Of a stretch of DNA of 49,358 bases, positions 30,846 to 40,616 are shown in pieces. The DNA comes from Candidatus Auribacterota bacterium. Lineage in GTDB: Bacteria > Auribacterota > Ancaeobacteria > Ancaeobacterales > Ancaeobacteraceae. The notes under the pieces are model-generated. The model saw only the letters and a list, made by a program, of their open reading frames with translations. It was not told the origin of the DNA and did not search any database. A program made the translations under genes and the position numbers. The stretch is taken from the NCBI GenBank assembly GCA_022711655.1, contig JAKLEM010000012.1:1-49358 (forward strand), in the 5' to 3' direction. Position 1 is the first letter of the stretch, and the number at the start of each line of letters is the position of its first letter.

Positions 30846-33800
30846 CTATTTCCGACCCGAACCGCCGTCGCCGCCCTTTTTCATGCTTTCCGACAATACG
30901 TCGATCAACACGTCGGTCAGTATCTCTTTCGTCGACTGTTTCTTCTGCTGGCCCTCGGCCGGGGCGGCCCCGGTTTCCGGCTGGGCAGGCGCGCCCGCCG
31001 ACGACTGCGGCTCGGCGGTCTTTTCAGGCAAGATCTTATCCTTGAGCATCTTCTCGAGCCGGAACTGCGCCTGGCGCTGTATGATGTTCCCCCAGTTCGG
31101 CGAGAACTTGGGCGGCCCGTCTAGCGGCCCTGCGACGGTAAAGGGCAGGGTCAACCGGCCTTCCTGATCGATCATAGCCTGTTGGAGCTCGCCGCTCCCG
31201 AGCCGCTGCGTGAACTCCTTGGTCAACTTGAGGTTCAGGTTGAAATTCAGGACCGAATCGAACGTAAAGTAGCCGTCGCCGGCCATATCGAACTGGTCGG
31301 TGGCCATCGTCAGGTCGCTGGTGCTGCACTTACCGTTGCGTATATCGATAGACATACGCAGCTTGTTGAAAGCGGTATCGTCGATATTGGGAAGGTCGAG
31401 CCCGATGATCCCCGAGATTGCTGACAGGTTGCGAAGAATATCGACCGATGCGATCTTGCCGTCCTTGATGTCGACCGTGCCGCTCCCGACAAGACGCTGT
31501 TTGACCGTCTCGGGAGTAGAACCGCTCCCCGACACCCTCAGCTTCATGTCGAGCTTGCCGAATATCCGGTCGGTCAGGCGCGTATTCGCGCTGAGGAGAC
31601 GGTTTATGTCGACGCCGGCAAAGCTGACCACGGTCTCGAATTCCCCGGACGGGCTTCCCAGGCGGTACGTCGCCGCGCCCGAAGCTGCCCCGTCAAATCC
31701 TCTCAGTGACCAGCCGGGAACGCTCAAGACGCCGTTCTTTAGAACGATATCCGCCTTTATGTCGCTGAGCGCGTTCTTGTGATATGTCAGCTCACCGATA
31801 GCAACGTTCCCTTTGATATCGATACGATCGACATATTTATGCGATGTCACCGCCGCCTCGGCAGCGCTTTCCCTCACCGGAGAAACCTCCGTGCGTCCCT
31901 TTTGCTTTGCCGGAGGGGCGGAGTCTGCCGGCGTCTCCGCAGGCGCCGCAGGGCGGGGCGATTCGTTCCGCGCCTGTGAGGGCTTGCCTGAAGTCCTCTG
32001 CTCGAACAACGCCGCAAGCTCATCGATGTTCAGGCGGTCTATCGCCGCAGTAAAGGTACCCGTCGGCCGGTCAAGGCTCTTGATCGACCCGTTGACCGAC
32101 AGCTTCGACTGACCGATGGTCACGTTCAACCCTTTAAGGGAAAAAAGGTCCTGCTTTACGCTGAGGGATCCGTCGACTTCGACATGCCCTCTTGTGAGCG
32201 CGGGCGGAGCGAATTTTACGTGGTCGATGTCGATCGCGCCGTTCACGTCCATCTTATCGAGAGCCGCCACCCTGCCCAGAACGTCAAGATCGACGCTGAC
32301 GCCTCCGGTAAAATCATATTTCTGCATATCCTTGACGCCGCTCAAGTCGCTCATGAGCAGCTTCGAGCCGATGGTCAGTTTGACGTCCGGCGAGTCAAGA
32401 TCGGCGATAGCACCGGTCACCCGCAGCTTCGAAGTGCCATAGGCGATAAGCAGATCTTCGATACTAACCCTATCGAGGTCGGACACGCTTGCCTTGAACG
32501 TAGCCGAAAAAGGCTTCCCGGAAGCCTTGGAAAACAACACCGGGTAGGTGATCGACATCCTGTCGAGATTGCACGTCATGCTGATATCCGTTTTGCCGAC
32601 CGAACCGCCCGCCTGGAGATCGGCCGAAACCGGCCCTTTCAGCTCGACAGGGCCTTTCTGCATGCGGGTGAAGACGCCCGCATCGAGATCCGTAACGATC
32701 CCTTTCAGCGAGAATTCAAGGTCTCGGCACGCCTCGCGCAGGGCCGCGCGGTCGCCTGACTTCTCTGTCACGGCGTTCAGGTCGATCCCGTCGCCTCGGG
32801 TCATGACGGTCATGTCGACGCGCAGGTTGCCATCCGGTCTCACCTTCTTTACCGCATTCACCATGGCAAGATCTTTCAGGAAGATGTCCGCAACGGCGGT
32901 CAGATTGAGCTTGAGCCTCGAATGCCGGGAAACCGTGCCTGACGCCGTCAGCTTCGATCCGCCAAAGACAAGCGAAAGTGTTTCCAGCTCAGCGTCGCTT
33001 GATCTTTTCCATGCGCCTGACACGGAAAGCCGGAGCGGCGTATCTTTCGGTTTGTTCACAATATCCCGGAAGCCGATCTGCATCCTCTGGAGATCGGCGG
33101 TTACTTTGCACGTCGACTCCGCAATGCTCCCTTTGACGGACACGTCAAGATCTATCGGCCCTTCCATCACCGGCAATCCCTTGACCGCCGCACCCGCCGA
33201 TTCGATAACGGCGTTCAGATCGCAGTCTTTCAGAGACAAGGCGACAGAATAACGGAGCGCGTCCAAGCCACCCCCAAAGTCGTACCCCGGCGGGATCTTG
33301 CCGGCTGACCCCTGAAGCTTGAACGCACCCTGTCCGTTCAACATGCCGGATATCTTGAACCTCACGTCGCCGCCTTCCTCGATACCGCGGACCGCCACGT
33401 CGAGTTTATCGATACTGACCTCGACCGGTCTCTTCCGCATCTCATCGCGGTATACGAACTGCCCGTTGACGATAGAGATGCTCTGCACGGCAAAACCGGC
33501 AGCGGCAGGAGAAATGCCGGGCTGCGCTGCGCCCGGCTGGCGAAGCGCCTCATTCCCTGCGGGAGCTGCAACCTCTTTGCGGGACGCCGGCGAAGGAGCC
33601 GGTTCTTTCGCCTTCTTAACGCCCTTTTTCTTGCCGGTCGCCGCCGCAGGTTTCTGCTCCTCCGGCGGAGAGATCGTCCGGCTCTTCGCGGGCATGAAAT
33701 TGAAATCGCCGCGAGCATCGCGCACGACGACGATTTTAGGCGAGTTAAGGAGGACCTGAGACACCTCTACCTTCTTGGAGAAAAGCGGCAGCAGCTTTAC

Positions 33801-34082
33801 CCTGACGCTGAGCTTGCCGCAGGAGAAAATAACCTTATCCGAAGCGGACAGCCCCTGGTAGACGGTACAGCCGCCGAGGTCGACCCCGACGCCGCCAAGA
33901 AGTGCGACGCGTATGTCTCCCAACTCGATCTTTTTATTGATCGCCGCCTGCGCCTTTTCGACGATCACCCCCTTATACCTGTTGAGATCGATCAGCGACG
34001 GCGTGACGACGATCGCCGCAATAAACAACCCCGCGGCGACCAGCATGACGATAAGGACCTTTTTGATTCCGCTTTTGCTCAT
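30846..34082 (-). CDS. AsmA-family envelope protein
   Basis: This 1078-residue protein has one N-terminal transmembrane helix (VLIVMLVAAGLFIAAIVVTP) followed by the AsmA N-domain (LIDLNRYKGVIVEKAQAAIN, then GVGVDLGGCTVYQGLSASDK). A long periplasmic beta-rich region comes next, with repeated short strands and Pro/Ala linkers near 140-190 and 700-730. The C-terminal AsmA domain (about 880-1020) includes GSGTVDIKDGKIASVDILRN. AsmA proteins bridge inner and outer membranes and are linked to phospholipid transport. The last 50 residues are low-complexity and basic at the end. Its ATG overlaps the yihY stop (ATGA), with AAGGAG upstream. Confidence 0.88.
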   Translation of the reverse strand: MSKSGIKKVLIVMLVAAGLFIAAIVVTPSLIDLNRYKGVIVEKAQAAINKKIELGDIRVALLGGVGVDLGGCTVYQGLSASDKVIFSCGKLSVRVKLLPLFSKKVEVSQVLLNSPKIVVVRDARGDFNFMPAKSRTISPPEEQKPAAATGKKKGVKKAKEPAPSPASRKEVAAPAGNEALRQPGAAQPGISPAAAGFAVQSISIVNGQFVYRDEMRKRPVEVSIDKLDVAVRGIEEGGDVRFKISGMLNGQGAFKLQGSAGKIPPGYDFGGGLDALRYSVALSLKDCDLNAVIESAGAAVKGLPVMEGPIDLDVSVKGSIAESTCKVTADLQRMQIGFRDIVNKPKDTPLRLSVSGAWKRSSDAELETLSLVFGGSKLTASGTVSRHSRLKLNLTAVADIFLKDLAMVNAVKKVRPDGNLRVDMTVMTRGDGIDLNAVTEKSGDRAALREACRDLEFSLKGIVTDLDAGVFTRMQKGPVELKGPVSADLQAGGSVGKTDISMTCNLDRMSITYPVLFSKASGKPFSATFKASVSDLDRVSIEDLLIAYGTSKLRVTGAIADLDSPDVKLTIGSKLLMSDLSGVKDMQKYDFTGGVSVDLDVLGRVAALDKMDVNGAIDIDHVKFAPPALTRGHVEVDGSLSVKQDLFSLKGLNVTIGQSKLSVNGSIKSLDRPTGTFTAAIDRLNIDELAALFEQRTSGKPSQARNESPRPAAPAETPADSAPPAKQKGRTEVSPVRESAAEAAVTSHKYVDRIDIKGNVAIGELTYHKNALSDIKADIVLKNGVLSVPGWSLRGFDGAASGAATYRLGSPSGEFETVVSFAGVDINRLLSANTRLTDRIFGKLDMKLRVSGSGSTPETVKQRLVGSGTVDIKDGKIASVDILRNLSAISGIIGLDLPNIDDTAFNKLRMSIDIRNGKCSTSDLTMATDQFDMAGDGYFTFDSVLNFNLNLKLTKEFTQRLGSGELQQAMIDQEGRLTLPFTVAGPLDGPPKFSPNWGNIIQRQAQFRLEKMLKDKILPEKTAEPQSSAGAPAQPETGAAPAEGQQKKQSTKEILTDVLIDVLSESMKKGGDGGSGRK

Positions 34083-34942
34083 TGTTCTCTCTCTCCTTGC
34101 TTGCTGTTAGCCGGGTCGCAGGGTTCCGAAAGCTCCCGGTACTGCTGCAGGCAGCACACCACCTGGATCCCCAGCAGGACGATCACCCACGTCAGGTAGA
34201 GCCAGCCCAGAAAAAGCGGCACCGTACCCAGCGAGCCGTAGATCAGGTTGTAGTTGACGACGTGCGTCGTGTAATAGCCGAAGACGATCTTCGCGATCTC
34301 CCACAGCGTCCCGCCGAAGATCCCGCCGACCACCGCGTATTTCCATCGGACCTTTGTGTGCGGTATCACCTTATACGATATGATAAACGCCATCCATGAC
34401 AACAGGAACGGGGTGCAGATGAAAAACAGCCTGTCGATCGCCTCAAAGCCGTACTGCATCTGCATCAGCCTGATCTTAAAAAGCGACGTGATATAGAAGG
34501 AGAGGCCGATCAGGATCGGCAGCCCCAGGAGGATCCCGGAATACGCGTTGTACTTCTGGATGATGCTCCGCTTCTTCGTGACGTTCCAGATATAGTTGAA
34601 CGAGTTCTCGACGGTATTGAAAAGCGCCAAGGTCGTGAGCGCGAGTGCGATGACGCCGAAAATACTGACCGTCGCCGTGTTCTGCGTGAACTGGTCAATG
34701 TAGTCGGAAATTATCCTCGTCACTTCGTGGCAGCTCGCCGGCATCAGGTGCGTAAGCAGCCGTATCTTGATCTTGCTCTTCAGCTGGGTAAACTCGATGA
34801 AATTCGTAAAGAAAGAGAACACGACGGTGATAAGAGGGACCAAAGAGAGCAGCGTCACATACGCCATTGCGGACGCCCGCTGCATACAGGTGTTCTTGTT
34901 GAACTCCCGCCATACGATCTTCAGGAACCGCAACAGATGCAT
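34079..34942 (-). CDS. YihY/virulence factor BrkB (UPF0761) family membrane protein
   Basis: This 287-residue inner membrane protein has six predicted helices. The family landmarks are MQRASAMAYVTLLSLVPLIT near the start, FGVIALALTTLALFNTVENSFNYIW (with the conserved ENxFNxIW), VGGIFGGTLWEIAKIVFGYY and NLIYGSLGTVPLFLGWLYLTW near the end. The function is not settled; transport or cell-envelope roles have been suggested for the family. It lies 12 nt after murI and overlaps asmA by 4 nt, in an operon with fabD and murI. Confidence 0.9.
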   Translation of the reverse strand: MHLLRFLKIVWREFNKNTCMQRASAMAYVTLLSLVPLITVVFSFFTNFIEFTQLKSKIKIRLLTHLMPASCHEVTRIISDYIDQFTQNTATVSIFGVIALALTTLALFNTVENSFNYIWNVTKKRSIIQKYNAYSGILLGLPILIGLSFYITSLFKIRLMQMQYGFEAIDRLFFICTPFLLSWMAFIISYKVIPHTKVRWKYAVVGGIFGGTLWEIAKIVFGYYTTHVVNYNLIYGSLGTVPLFLGWLYLTWVIVLLGIQVVCCLQQYRELSEPCDPANSKQGEREQ

Positions 34943-34954
34943 ACCGACTCCCGC

Positions 34955-35767
34955 CTATTCGCGTACCCAGTCAAAATGCTCGATGCCGGCGCCGCCGCCG
35001 TCCCTCCACAAACGCCGGACCAGACGCGTGAAGGACTCAGTATCGCCCGTCGAAAGATAGCGGTATGACGGATTGCCGCCCTTCCCGCTGCGCAGCCCCC
35101 GCTCGTCGAGGATGCCGGCGAGCGCGGCGACCGTCGCCTCGGGGGGAGATATGACCGTCATGCGTCGCGAGACAAGCGGGGCGATGATATCCGCGATAAA
35201 GTTGAAATGAGTGCACCCGAGAACCAGCGTGTCGGCCCCCTGCGCCAGGAGCGGAGCTATGTGCGCGTCTACGGCCTTGACGATCCGCTCGTCGAATATC
35301 TGCCCTTCCGAGATCATGTTCACCAGCTCCGAACAGGCTGCGGAACAGACAGACAGCGACGGGTCGGCCGCTTCGATAGCTTTCTTGAACGACCCGCTCT
35401 TCGCGGTCAACTCGGTGGAGATGATACCGATCTTTTTCGTCCGGGTCGCACGGCAGATATCGTCGACAAGCCTGTCGGTGATAATGCCGACGACGGGAAC
35501 GCCGCAGCTCTCGCGAAGCGACGGCAGCGCAACCGCCGTCGCGGTGCTGCAGGCCACGACGATCGCCTTGGCACCGAGGCGCAGCAGCTCATCCGCGATC
35601 TCGCGGGAGATGCGTATCACCTCCTGCGCCGACTTCTCCCCGAAGGGCTGGCGCTCGACGTCGGCGATATAGACAACGCCCTCGCCCGGGAGCTGGCGTT
35701 TCACCTCCGACACGAGGCTCAACCCGCCTATCCCCGAATCGAACACCCCCACCGGCCTGTTATCCAT
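34955..35767 (-). CDS. murI: glutamate racemase family protein (divergent active site)
   Basis: This 270-residue protein starts MDNRPVGVFDSGIGGLSLVS at ATG 35767, preceded by GGAG; the much longer frame upstream is a fabD shadow. It has the two catalytic cysteines of Asp/Glu racemases, Cys73 (VVACSTATA) and Cys185 (LGCTHFNF), and Asp10-Ser11. It departs from the usual substrate-site residues: C-S-T instead of C-N-T and P-F-G instead of P-Y-G, and HFN instead of HYP. It should supply D-glutamate for peptidoglycan in the cytoplasm. The changes leave room for altered substrate preference. Confidence 0.82.
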   Translation of the reverse strand: MDNRPVGVFDSGIGGLSLVSEVKRQLPGEGVVYIADVERQPFGEKSAQEVIRISREIADELLRLGAKAIVVACSTATAVALPSLRESCGVPVVGIITDRLVDDICRATRTKKIGIISTELTAKSGSFKKAIEAADPSLSVCSAACSELVNMISEGQIFDERIVKAVDAHIAPLLAQGADTLVLGCTHFNFIADIIAPLVSRRMTVISPPEATVAALAGILDERGLRSGKGGNPSYRYLSTGDTESFTRLVRRLWRDGGGAGIEHFDWVRE

Positions 35768-35790
35768 TGCAGCTCCGTAACGATATCCGC

Positions 35791-36729
35791 TCACGACGCG
35801 GCAAATGCGCCCGACGCGGCATCGACCGACGCCGCGTTCTCTATATTCTGCACCTGCACAGCCCTGTTTATATTCTTCATCAGCCCCTTGAGGACGCGGC
35901 CCGGCCCGACCTCGGCGTAACGCGCGTCCGCGTGATCCGACAGCAGCCGCGCGACCGTCTCGAACCACCTGACCGATCCGGTGATCTGGGCGATCAGGTT
36001 CTCCCGTATCTGCGGCGCCGTCCTGCCGTAATCGGCGGTCACGTTGCAGATGACCGGGATCAGCGGATCGTTGAGATGCGCCTTCGCGATCTCCGCGGCC
36101 ATACGGTCCTGCGCCTCGCGCATGAGGGGGCTGTGCCAGGGCCCGCTGACCTTGAGCGGGATCACCCGGCCGGTTCCCTGAGCTTCGATGATCTCCGTCG
36201 CCTTCGCGACTGCGCCGCTCACGCCGGAAAGGATGATCTGCTCTTTCGTATTGAAGTTCGCCACGCCGATCACCCCCGCCTCGCCGGCCTGCGCGCAGAC
36301 AGCCCGGACCCCGTCGATCGGGAGGCCGATAACCGCTATCATGCCGCCGGGATTTCGTTCGGCGCATTCCTGCATGTACGTTCCGCGGAGACGGACCAGG
36401 CCGAGGACCGTTTCGGCGCTGAAAACGCCCGCTGCGTACAGCGCCGCGTACTCCCCGAGACTATGGCCGCAGGCAACGGCAGGCAGGCACCCCCGCGCCT
36501 TAAGAGCGATAAAGACCGCCATATTCACGAGGGTGATCGCGGGCTGCACGATATCGGTCCGCGTCAGCTCCTCGATCGGCCCCTCGAAACAATACTTCTT
36601 AATGTCAATGTTGAGTATCGCGTTCGCGTCGTCGAACAGCTTTTTGACGTCTCCGTATGTCTCATACAGGTCTTTCCCCATACCGACGGCCTGCGACCCC
36701 TGGCCGGGAAAGAGATAAATGTTTTTCAT
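35791..36729 (-). CDS. fabD: malonyl-CoA:ACP transacylase
   Basis: This 312-residue enzyme has the FabD landmarks: LFPGQGSQAVGMGKDL at 6-21 (oxyanion Gln), the nucleophile Ser90 in GHSLGEY, Arg near 115 (VRLRGTYMQ), and the catalytic His in SGPWHSPLM (about 199). NVTADYGRTAPQIRENL and the terminal EVGPGRVLKGLMKNINR complete the fold. It loads malonate onto ACP for fatty acid synthesis in the cytoplasm. It is the first gene of an operon with murI (23 nt gap), yihY and asmA, and has its own promoter at 36781-36809. Shine-Dalgarno AAGGAGAG is present. Confidence 0.95.
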   Translation of the reverse strand: MKNIYLFPGQGSQAVGMGKDLYETYGDVKKLFDDANAILNIDIKKYCFEGPIEELTRTDIVQPAITLVNMAVFIALKARGCLPAVACGHSLGEYAALYAAGVFSAETVLGLVRLRGTYMQECAERNPGGMIAVIGLPIDGVRAVCAQAGEAGVIGVANFNTKEQIILSGVSGAVAKATEIIEAQGTGRVIPLKVSGPWHSPLMREAQDRMAAEIAKAHLNDPLIPVICNVTADYGRTAPQIRENLIAQITGSVRWFETVARLLSDHADARYAEVGPGRVLKGLMKNINRAVQVQNIENAASVDAASGAFAAS

Positions 36730-36780
36730 GCCCGCTCTCCTTTTTGCGTACCGCCTGCACCGTTATCATATTGAAGCGAC

Positions 36781-36809
36781 ATTATAGAAAACAAAAGCGA
36801 TTTGCACAA
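36781..36809 (-). promoter_or_regulatory. promoter of fabD operon
   Basis: On the minus strand TTGTGC (36809-36804), 17 nt, then a perfect TATAAT (36786-36781). The start site would be about 45 nt before the fabD ATG. It would serve the four-gene fabD-murI-yihY-asmA operon. Confidence 0.7.
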
Positions 36810-36889
36810 CGCAATTCGATAGCCGGGAACGTTCCGTTTACGGAGGAAAACATTTGCATTCAAGCAGCGGGGAGCCTACAATCAAACGC

Positions 36890-37363
36890 ATGAAGAAGGT
36901 CATTAAACTCATCTTCTGCGTCCTGGCCTGCGAGGCTGTGGGAATGGCCGGTGCGCTCTTCACGATATCCGCGATCCCGACATGGTATGTGACGCTGGCG
37001 AAACCGCCGATGAACCCACCGAACTGGGTGTTCGGGCCGGCCTGGACGGCGCTCTACCTGCTGATGGGAGTTTCGGCGTTCCTGATATGGGAAAAGGGGC
37101 TCGACAGGAAAGAGGTGCGTACCGCGCTCGAGCTGTTCGGCCTCCAGCTTTTTTTCAACGCCGCCTGGACGCCGATCTTCTTCGGGGTGAAGGAACCGCT
37201 GGCAGCCCTGCTCGTGATCATACTCCTGTGGGTCACCCTGATCGAAACGATCGTGAAGTTCTATACATTGTCCCGTGCCGCAGGCATGCTGCTCATCCCC
37301 TATATCCTATGGATCAGCTTCGCCGCCTATCTCAACGCCGGTATCTGGTACCTTAATAAATAA
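36890..37363 (+). CDS. TspO/MBR family protein
   Basis: This 157-residue membrane protein has five transmembrane helices. It begins MKKVIKLIFCVLACEAVGMA and contains the family motif TLAKPPMNPPNWVFGPAWTALYLLMG (W-x-L-x-K-P, N-P-P, W-x-x-L-Y). It then has GLQLFFNAAWTPIFFGVKEP and ends ILWISFAAYLNAGIWYLN. TspO proteins bind porphyrins and other hydrophobic ligands; the role here is unknown. ATG 36890 matches the family start. A TTG at 36854 has a better Shine-Dalgarno (GGAGG, 7 nt) and would add 12 residues. A large inverted repeat begins directly after the stop. Confidence 0.88.
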   Translation: MKKVIKLIFCVLACEAVGMAGALFTISAIPTWYVTLAKPPMNPPNWVFGPAWTALYLLMGVSAFLIWEKGLDRKEVRTALELFGLQLFFNAAWTPIFFGVKEPLAALLVIILLWVTLIETIVKFYTLSRAAGMLLIPYILWISFAAYLNAGIWYLNK

Positions 37364-37540
37364 CACAAAACGGCGTATAAGAGATCATCTGCTGCAAGCC
37401 GGCAAATCGTAAGATTTGCGGACCAGCCCCCGCATGGGGGCGTTGCACGCTACCGCTCCCTTTGTGCGGCGTACTTACCAGTACGCCTCCGCGGTCGCTA
37501 GCATGCGCCTTGCATCTGACCTCTTCTTCGCCGTTTTGTG
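37364..37540. repeat. large structured inverted-repeat element, type 3, between convergent genes
   Basis: Outer arms 37364-37387 and 37517-37540 pair at 21 of 24 positions. Inside lie perfect hairpins: CAAATC-GTAA-GATTTG (37403-37418), CCCCC-GCAT-GGGGG (37427-37440) and GGCGTACT-TACC-AGTACGCC (37468-37487). It starts with the first base after the tspO stop and ends 50 nt before the amtB stop, so it could end transcripts from both sides. No coding sequence is seen. Confidence 0.8.
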
Positions 37541-37590
37541 AGATATGTCCTTCTATTCTACAGCTATGTGTTTCTTTTGTGTTCTGTTGT

Positions 37591-38913
37591 TCAGTCCAAT
37601 ATATATCCCTCTTCACCGTGCTGCGTGATATCGAGGCCTTTATATTCTTCCTCGGCATCGACGCGCAGCCCCATCACTTTATCGACGATCTTTAGCAGGA
37701 TGAACGACACCGCGAACGAATAGACCAGCGTGATCAGGACGGAAAGGGCCTGCACGCCGAGCTGTCCCGGATTGCCGTACAGAAGGCCGTTATTGCCCGC
37801 CTCGTTCACCGCCTTGGTCGCGAAAACGCCGGTCGCCAGCGCGCCGAAGATCCCGCCGACGCAGTGCACGCCGATCACGTCAAGCGCGTCATCGTATCCC
37901 AACCGGCTCTTGAGCATGATCGCGCCGTAGCACAGGAGGCTGACCAGCCCGCCGATCGCCAGCGCGCCGGTGACGTCGACGAAACCCGCCGCCGGCGTGA
38001 TCGCCACCAGCCCCGCGACCGCGCCCGAGGCGGCGCCGAGCGTCGTCGGCTTGCCGCGATGGATCCATTCGACGGCCACCCACGAGAGGGTCGCCGTGGC
38101 CGCCGCCGTGTTTGTCGTCATGAAGGCGTTCACCGCCAGGGCGTTCGCGCCGAGCGCGCTCCCCGCGTTGAACCCGAACCAGCCGAACCACAGGAATGCC
38201 GTCCCGAGGACCGTCAGCGTCATGTTGTGCGGCGGCATCGGCGTCGTGCCGTAGCCTTTTCGCTTGCCGATCACCAGGATCGCCGCGAGCGCCGCGATAC
38301 CGGCGTTGACATGGACCACCGTGCCGCCCGCAAAATCGAGTACCCCCTTGTTGCGGAGCCAGCCGCCGACGCCCCAGACCCAGTGACACACCGGGTTGTA
38401 GACCAGCGTCGCCCAGAGAACCATGAAAACGAGGAACGAGCTGAACTTCATCCGGTCGGCGAAGGCGCCGGTGATCAGCGCCGGCGTGATGATCGCGAAC
38501 ATCAGCTGGTACATCATGAACAGCTGGTGCGGTATCGTCCCGGCATAATCGGTGTTCGGCAGGAAGCCGACGTTCTTGAGGAACGCCCAGTCGAGCCCGC
38601 CGATAAGGCCTCCTTTGTCCGGGCCAAAGCACATCGAGTAGCCGAAGATCACCCAGGTGACGCTGATCAGGGCTACCAGGATAAAATTCTGCATGATCAT
38701 AGCCAGCACGTTCTTTCTTCGGACCATGCCGCCGTAAAAATATCCGAGCGCCGGCGTCATCAGCATGACCAGCGCTGCCGAGATGATCACCCAGGCCGTG
38801 TCGCCCGCGCTGATCGCCGACATCTGCCCGTCGGCAGCGAACGCATGCGCGGCGGTGAGGCCGATCAGGCCTGCCGCCATCCCGAATTGCATCAACCGCT
38901 TGAATAGTTTCAT
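37591..38913 (-). CDS. amtB: ammonium transporter AmtB
   Basis: This 440-residue transporter has an N-terminal signal peptide (FGMAAGLIGLTAAHAFAADG) and eleven transmembrane helices. Family landmarks are LVMLMTPALGYFYGGMVRRK, DFAGGTVVHVNAGIAALAA (pore histidine twin region, first His), WFGWFGFNAGSALGANALAV, and VIGVHCVGGIFGALATGVFA (second pore His). It conducts ammonium into the cell and is gated by GlnK. GlnK is encoded 61 nt upstream, the reverse of no usual order: glnK-amtB as in most bacteria. GAGGAGGAG precedes the ATG. It is the last gene of the nitrogen-related cluster. Confidence 0.96.
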   Translation of the reverse strand: MKLFKRLMQFGMAAGLIGLTAAHAFAADGQMSAISAGDTAWVIISAALVMLMTPALGYFYGGMVRRKNVLAMIMQNFILVALISVTWVIFGYSMCFGPDKGGLIGGLDWAFLKNVGFLPNTDYAGTIPHQLFMMYQLMFAIITPALITGAFADRMKFSSFLVFMVLWATLVYNPVCHWVWGVGGWLRNKGVLDFAGGTVVHVNAGIAALAAILVIGKRKGYGTTPMPPHNMTLTVLGTAFLWFGWFGFNAGSALGANALAVNAFMTTNTAAATATLSWVAVEWIHRGKPTTLGAASGAVAGLVAITPAAGFVDVTGALAIGGLVSLLCYGAIMLKSRLGYDDALDVIGVHCVGGIFGALATGVFATKAVNEAGNNGLLYGNPGQLGVQALSVLITLVYSFAVSFILLKIVDKVMGLRVDAEEEYKGLDITQHGEEGYILD

Positions 38914-38934
38914 AGTGTCTCCTCCTCTATGGGT

Positions 38935-38970
38935 CCTTCACCGCACCTCTCGGAGAGAGAGGCTCGAAGG
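38935..38970 (-). repeat. intercistronic hairpin between glnK and amtB
   Basis: CCTTC (38935-38939) pairs with GAAGG (38966-38970), enclosing CCTCTC (38946-38951) with GAGAGG (38957-38962) and a GGAGA loop. It fills most of the 61-nt gap. No T-run follows, so it may modulate the relative amounts of GlnK and AmtB. Confidence 0.5.
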
Positions 38971-38974
38971 AATG

Positions 38975-40451
<1,477 letters not shown>

Positions 40452-40491
40452 CGCAACCTCTCTTTCTCTGATCGTATGTGCAGACCGCGCG

Positions 40492-40527
40492 TCACCTCAT
40501 CACCGTTGCACCGCTTACACGCTTCAT
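40492..40527 (-). CDS. possible 11-residue leader peptide upstream of porin 1
   Basis: The ORF MKRVSGATVMR (ATG 40527, TGA 40494-40492) has a near-ideal ribosome site AAAGGAGG 4-5 nt upstream, stronger than that of the porin gene that follows 41 nt later. It is preceded by two small hairpins (40553-40572 and 40585-40598). It may be a regulatory upstream ORF in the leader between the ANTAR gene and porin 1. Chance occurrence cannot be excluded for so short a frame. Confidence 0.4.
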   Translation of the reverse strand: MKRVSGATVMR

Positions 40528-40552
40528 AATGCCTCCTTTCTCTTCATTGTTG

Positions 40553-40598
40553 GGCTCACGTCGCCGTAAGCCTATTTTGAAGGGAGACATCGTTGTCT
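40553..40598 (-). promoter_or_regulatory. tandem hairpins in leader downstream of ANTAR gene
   Basis: AGACA/TGTCT (40585-40589 / 40594-40598) and GGCTCACG/CGTAAGCC (40553-40560 / 40565-40572, one wobble) lie 12 nt apart. Opening the innermost pair of the first gives a hexaloop AACGAT with A at 1 and G at 4, as in ANTAR targets; the second has G at 1. No T-run follows, so an ANTAR-target reading is only tentative. Confidence 0.35.
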
Positions 40599-40616
40599 GC
40601 CGATCGCGAGAGGATC

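Noticed and set aside
35768..36367. Upstream extension of the murI frame by 200 codons.
   Set aside because: The extension lies antiphase within fabD, is Arg/Gly-rich low-complexity sequence, and the family start MDNRPVGVFDSGIGG has its own ribosome site at 35767.
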